6,844 nt of DNA, taken from Candidatus Iainarchaeum sp. (GTDB taxonomy: Archaea > B1Sed10-29 > WALL01 > JAGHAM01). Position numbers and translations under genes: made by a program. This document shows positions 5,167 through 6,844 of the stretch, piece by piece. Each line of letters begins with the position of its first letter. Position 1 is the first letter of the stretch. The notes below the pieces were generated by a model. That model saw only the letters and a program-made list of their open reading frames with translations. It was not told where the DNA came from and made no database searches. The stretch covers positions 1 through 6,844 of the forward strand of contig JAGHAM010000034.1 of assembly GCA_021161465.1 (NCBI GenBank). Reading direction: 5' to 3'.

Positions 5167-5723
5167 TGTGTCTCCCCTCCTGCCTTAGGGATTTTTGGTT
5201 TAGTTTCCACTTCAGTAACAGGGACTGCAACTTTTTTCTCTTCTATAGAAGGTGCTTTGCCGTAATAACCTATCTGGCCCTCCTCTTCCACCTTTACGAT
5301 GTAGCCAGGAACTGTTACTTTTCTTCCGTTTATCGCTATATGTCCGTGCGTTATAAATTGCCTTGCTTGCTTTATACTTCTGGCGAGGCCTTTTCTATAT
5401 GCAATTGTCTGTAAGCGCCTCTCAAGTAGGTCTTTAACATCAAGGGCTAAGACTTCATCAAGTCCTCCCTCTTTTACTAACCCAATCCTTTTTAGGTTGT
5501 CCATGAGTATTTGCTCTCGTCTGACCCTGTTTTCAGTCCTATCTGCCTGTATGGCTCTAGCCTGGGCTCTAAAGTTCCTGACTTTACTCTTGACCTTCCA
5601 AACTTCCTTTTTGTTCTTTAATCCATATTCATTGAGAAGCTTGTTCTCTTCCTCAATCCTGCCTTTTTCAAAAGGATGTCCAGGGGTTGAGTATTTTTTC
5701 TTTAATTTCCTTGGATGCCCCAT
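5163..5723 (-). CDS. rpsD: 30S ribosomal protein uS4
   Basis: Archaeal S4 (186 residues), a primary 16S rRNA binder in 30S assembly. The start [26 protein letters not shown] is typical of the archaeal/eukaryotic S9e-type S4 and lacks the zinc Cys cluster of some bacterial forms. The S4 RNA-binding domain spans roughly residues 104-165 ([38 protein letters not shown]). The C-terminal 25 residues, rich in Val, Pro and Lys, look disordered. A GAGGT ribosome binding site overlaps the rpsM stop codon region, and only 4 nt separate the two genes. Confidence 0.98.
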   Translation of the reverse strand: MGHPRKLKKKYSTPGHPFEKGRIEEENKLLNEYGLKNKKEVWKVKSKVRNFRAQARAIQADRTENRVRREQILMDNLKRIGLVKEGGLDEVLALDVKDLLERRLQTIAYRKGLARSIKQARQFITHGHIAINGRKVTVPGYIVKVEEEGQIGYYGKAPSIEEKKVAVPVTEVETKPKIPKAGGETQ

Positions 5724-5727
5724 CTAA

Positions 5728-6228
5728 TTACCTCTTTTGAGCTTTCTTCATCCTGGCAGTCTTCTTAACTCCGACAGTTGCTCCTTTCCTGCCTGATGTC
5801 CGTGTTCTTTGCCCTCTGACAGATAACCCTACCTGGTGCCTTATGCCCTTGTAACTTCTGGTTTTCTTCTCTATTGTAATGTCCTCTTTAACCTTGAAGT
5901 CGAGTTCGTGGCCAGTTAAATGGATATCTTTTCCTGTTTCTCTAGATTTTCTCCTGTTTAACATGAAGCTGGGTATGCCATATTTTGATGGGTCTGCTAT
6001 TATGTCCGAAAGCACTTTGATTTGTTCTTCGGTTAGTTCCCCTAACTTGGTTTGCTCAGCTACTTTGAACTTCTCACCAAATTTCCTTGCAATGGCGTTT
6101 GCAAATGAAAAGCTTATTCCCTTAACGCCAGTTAATGCTCTTGCTATAGGATAGCTACCATTAAGGTCTTTATCTGCTATCCTAACTATGTGTTCCATAT
6201 ACTCTGGTTTCTTTTTCTCTCCAGACAT
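5728..6228 (-). CDS. rpsM: 30S ribosomal protein uS13
   Basis: Archaeal S13 (166 residues), in the 30S head, contacting the P-site tRNA and the inter-subunit bridge. MEHIVRIADKDLNGSYPIARALTGVKGISFSFANAIARKFG near residues 11-50 is the helix-two-turn-helix region, and GIRHQVGLSVRGQRTRTSGRKGATVGVKK near the end is the tRNA/rRNA-binding tail. I use ATG at 6228 (MSGEKKKPEYM), preceded by a GTGAT ribosome binding site 6 nt away; the internal Met11 has no such site. It is the first gene of the operon, downstream of a TATA box and an 82-nt leader. Confidence 0.97.
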   Translation of the reverse strand: MSGEKKKPEYMEHIVRIADKDLNGSYPIARALTGVKGISFSFANAIARKFGEKFKVAEQTKLGELTEEQIKVLSDIIADPSKYGIPSFMLNRRKSRETGKDIHLTGHELDFKVKEDITIEKKTRSYKGIRHQVGLSVRGQRTRTSGRKGATVGVKKTARMKKAQKR

Positions 6229-6310
6229 GTAATCATCACGCTACTTTTTGGGCATATACTCTCAGAAGCAGACGTTCCGAGGTCAGTGCCACTAGGGCTC
6301 GCCCGTGCGT
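6229..6310 (-). promoter_or_regulatory. Structured 5' leader of the rpsM operon
   Basis: The stretch between the expected transcription start (about 6307-6310, judged from the TATA box) and the rpsM ATG can fold as a closed structure. ACGC at the 5' end (6310-6307) pairs with GCGT (6241-6238), and GGGC (6304-6301) with GCCC (6253-6250). Inside is a 7-bp hairpin CTCGGAA/TTCTGAG with the 7-nt loop CGTCTGC (plus-strand 6261-6281). The closing helix includes two bases of the GTGAT ribosome binding site, so the fold could limit access to it. Autoregulation by a ribosomal protein is known for such operons, but here it is only inferred. Confidence 0.5.
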
Positions 6311-6329
6311 ATTATTTTGCATTAACTCC

Positions 6330-6337
6330 TTTATAAA
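6330..6337 (-). promoter_or_regulatory. TATA box for the rpsM ribosomal operon
   Basis: The palindromic box TTTATAAA overlaps the stop codon of the zinc-ribbon gene and is preceded on the minus strand by CCAAAAGCA, a plausible purine-rich BRE. An archaeal start site 24-27 nt downstream falls at about 6307-6310, where the structured leader begins. It is the best promoter candidate in the window for the 12-gene run down to MEMO. Confidence 0.7.
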
Positions 6338-6519
6338 TGCTTTTGGTTTTTCTTCTCATACCTGTCTTTTAGCTTCTCAGCTAGTCTCCCGTCCTGTATT
6401 ATTATTGGCCCCCTGTAGCCGCAGTTCTTGCACTCATAGTAATTAGCGGTTGTCCCAAGTATTCCATAAATCAACTCAGTAGAGCCACAAACTGGACAAA
6501 ACTTTTTTTCTTTTTCCAT
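6331..6519 (-). CDS. Small zinc-ribbon protein, function unknown
   Basis: A 62-residue basic protein with two knuckles, FCPVCGS (Cys8, Cys11) and YECKNCGYRG (Cys30, Cys33), spaced as in a single zinc ribbon, then a short strand PIIIQDG and a charged tail LAEKLKDRYEKKNQKHL. No signal or membrane segment. Zinc ribbons of this size are common among archaeal transcription and translation accessory proteins, and the position ahead of the ribosomal operon would fit, but I cannot name the family. The start ATG at 6519 has a weak AGGT about 7 nt upstream and lies 26 nt after the tRNA-Ser 3' end, so it may share the tRNA-Ser transcript. Confidence 0.85.
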   Translation of the reverse strand: MEKEKKFCPVCGSTELIYGILGTTANYYECKNCGYRGPIIIQDGRLAEKLKDRYEKKNQKHL

Positions 6520-6592
6520 TTTTCAGACCTGCTTTAAACAAAGAGCGCGGAGGGTGGGATTTTCCAACCCAAGCGGATTGCATAGCAATCCT

Positions 6593-6668
6593 TGCAGGTT
6601 TAGAGGTTCGTTCTCGACCATAGGTCCAGAACGTGTGCAACCCTTCTGGTGCATTTTGTGCACCCATT
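6593..6668. repeat. Degenerate third repeat copy interrupted by hairpins
   Basis: Two blocks of the 48-bp repeat are recognisable: TGCAGGTTTAGA (6593-6604) and GTGCAACCCTTCTGGTGCA (6635-6653). Between them lies an extra hairpin segment (6605-6634), and after them TTTTGTGCACC forms a second extra hairpin with the preceding GGTGCA. The repeat has been invaded or has expanded at its hairpin loops. Confidence 0.8.
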
Positions 6669-6697
6669 CTCCCTGCGTATCGGGTGGCCTTGTGCCA

Positions 6698-6745
6698 CCC
6701 CTGCAGGTTTAGAAAGGGTGCAACCCTTCTGGTGCAACCAATCTT
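6698..6745. repeat. 48-bp direct repeat, copy 2 (tRNA-Ser intron)
   Basis: Perfect copy of 6776-6823, separated from it by a 30-bp unrelated spacer (6746-6775) that itself holds a GGATG/CATCC hairpin. It is not preceded by TTCA, so it does not look like an independently spliced intron. Confidence 0.97.
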
Positions 6746-6775
6746 CCTACAATCGGGATACGGATGATATTCCAT

Positions 6776-6823
6776 CCCCTGCAGGTTTAGAAAGGGTGCA
6801 ACCCTTCTGGTGCAACCAATCTT
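6776..6823. repeat. 48-bp direct repeat, copy 1 (tRNA-Ser intron)
   Basis: Identical to 6698-6745 with a 78-bp period. On the minus strand it starts at the 5' splice junction. It holds two small hairpins with TTGCA loops, GGTTGCACC and AAGGGTTGCACCCTT, and ends in AAACCTGCAGGGG. Confidence 0.97.
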
Positions 6824-6844
6824 TTTGAACCCACGCGGGCTTGC

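Larger units (their letters stand above)
6560..6823 (-). other. tRNA-Ser T-loop intron (~59/60), 264 nt, built of repeats and hairpins
   Basis: The T stem GTGGG/CCCAC is the outer helix. TTCA can pair with TGGA (6566-6563), or TTC with GAA, next to A-rich bulges cut as AA|A and near AAA|T. The strict BHB leaves an 8-nt T loop and the relaxed one 7 nt, so the 3' junction is uncertain by one base. It contains two identical 48-bp repeats, a degenerate third, and perfect hairpins at plus-strand 6575-6591, 6648-6664 and 6682-6700. I see no open reading frame or homing endonuclease motif; the ~300 bases from 6547 to the window edge hold only this tRNA. Confidence 0.78.
6546..6844 (-). tRNA. tRNA-Ser, 3' part only, with a very large T-loop intron
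   Basis: The window starts inside the gene. Visible are part of a long variable arm (GCAAGCCCGC, 6844-6835), T stem GTGGG (6834-6830), TTCAAA (6829-6824), and then, after 264 nt, T and CCCAC (6559-6554), acceptor strand CCTCCGC (6553-6547) and G73 (6546). G73 together with a variable arm points to serine; leucine tRNAs carry A73. The 5' strand, expected to read GCGGAGG, and the anticodon lie beyond the window. No CCA is encoded (CTC follows). The zinc-ribbon ATG is 26 nt downstream. Further introns in the missing half are possible. Confidence 0.85.

Noticed and set aside
6231-6237. C box (GUGAUGA) of a C/D box guide RNA before rpsM
   Set aside because: No D box at a suitable distance downstream; the bases are better explained as the rpsM ribosome binding site.
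6476-6775. 99-codon open frame on the minus strand
   Set aside because: It spans intron repeats, the tRNA-Ser acceptor end and the zinc-ribbon gene in another frame; no ribosome binding site or protein-like pattern.
6593-6823. CRISPR array (repeats with unique spacers at 78-bp period)
   Set aside because: Only two exact copies, 48-bp repeats with internal hairpins, a third degenerate copy, a single-copy relative inside tRNA-Leu, and clear tRNA-Ser sequence on both sides.

Overview
The window is a stretch of archaeal chromosome. Every convincing gene lies on the minus strand, so transcription runs from position 6844 towards 1. The archaeal assignment rests on four observations: archaeal/eukaryotic-type ribosomal proteins and RNA polymerase subunits (RpoD with an Fe-S motif, RpoN/Rpb10, eL18, archaeal uS2/uS4/uS9/uS11/uS13); a MEMO-family protein beside mevalonate kinase; AGGTGA-type ribosome binding sites; and tRNA genes interrupted by introns that fold as bulge-helix-bulge (BHB) motifs. 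The species cannot be named from this. The dense non-canonical tRNA introns recall Thermoproteales and some DPANN (ARMAN-like) archaea.

Layout in the direction of transcription: the 3' part of a tRNA-Ser gene (6844-6546) with a very large, repeat-filled intron in its T loop; a 62-residue zinc-ribbon protein (6519-6331); a TATA box over that gene's stop codon and an 82-nt structured leader; then the operon rpsM-rpsD-rpsK-rpoD, a tRNA-Leu(GAG) with two introns, rpl18e-rplM-rpsI-rpoN, a tRNA-Pro(GGG) with four introns, rpsB, a MEMO-family gene, and finally mvk (mevalonate kinase), which runs off the left edge. Protein genes are packed with 4-nt overlaps or gaps of 0-5 nt, and the two internal tRNAs sit close to their neighbours (2 nt after rpoN, 17 nt after rpoD). 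tRNA excision would therefore also cut the operon mRNA into pieces. A T7 run after MEMO may end the operon; overlapping it is a TATA-like element at the right distance for a leaderless mvk transcript.

The protein genes are ordinary translation/transcription machinery plus one isoprenoid gene, except that eL18 (74 aa) lacks about the first 45 residues usual for the family. The unusual content is in the RNA genes. I reconstruct tRNA-Pro as five exons that join into a 73-nt cloverleaf, with introns at about positions 20/21, 32/33, 45/46 and 59/60. tRNA-Leu has introns in the D loop and at 59/60 but none at the canonical 37/38 site. tRNA-Ser has a 264-nt intron, also near 59/60. The three T-loop introns enter at the same place. 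The Leu and Ser introns share an identical 30-bp segment, the Pro and Ser introns share a similar hairpin, and the Ser intron carries two identical 48-bp repeats plus a degenerate, hairpin-invaded third copy. This looks like a family of T-loop tRNA introns that has spread between tRNA genes and grown by internal duplication. All intron calls come from manual folding and need RNA confirmation.
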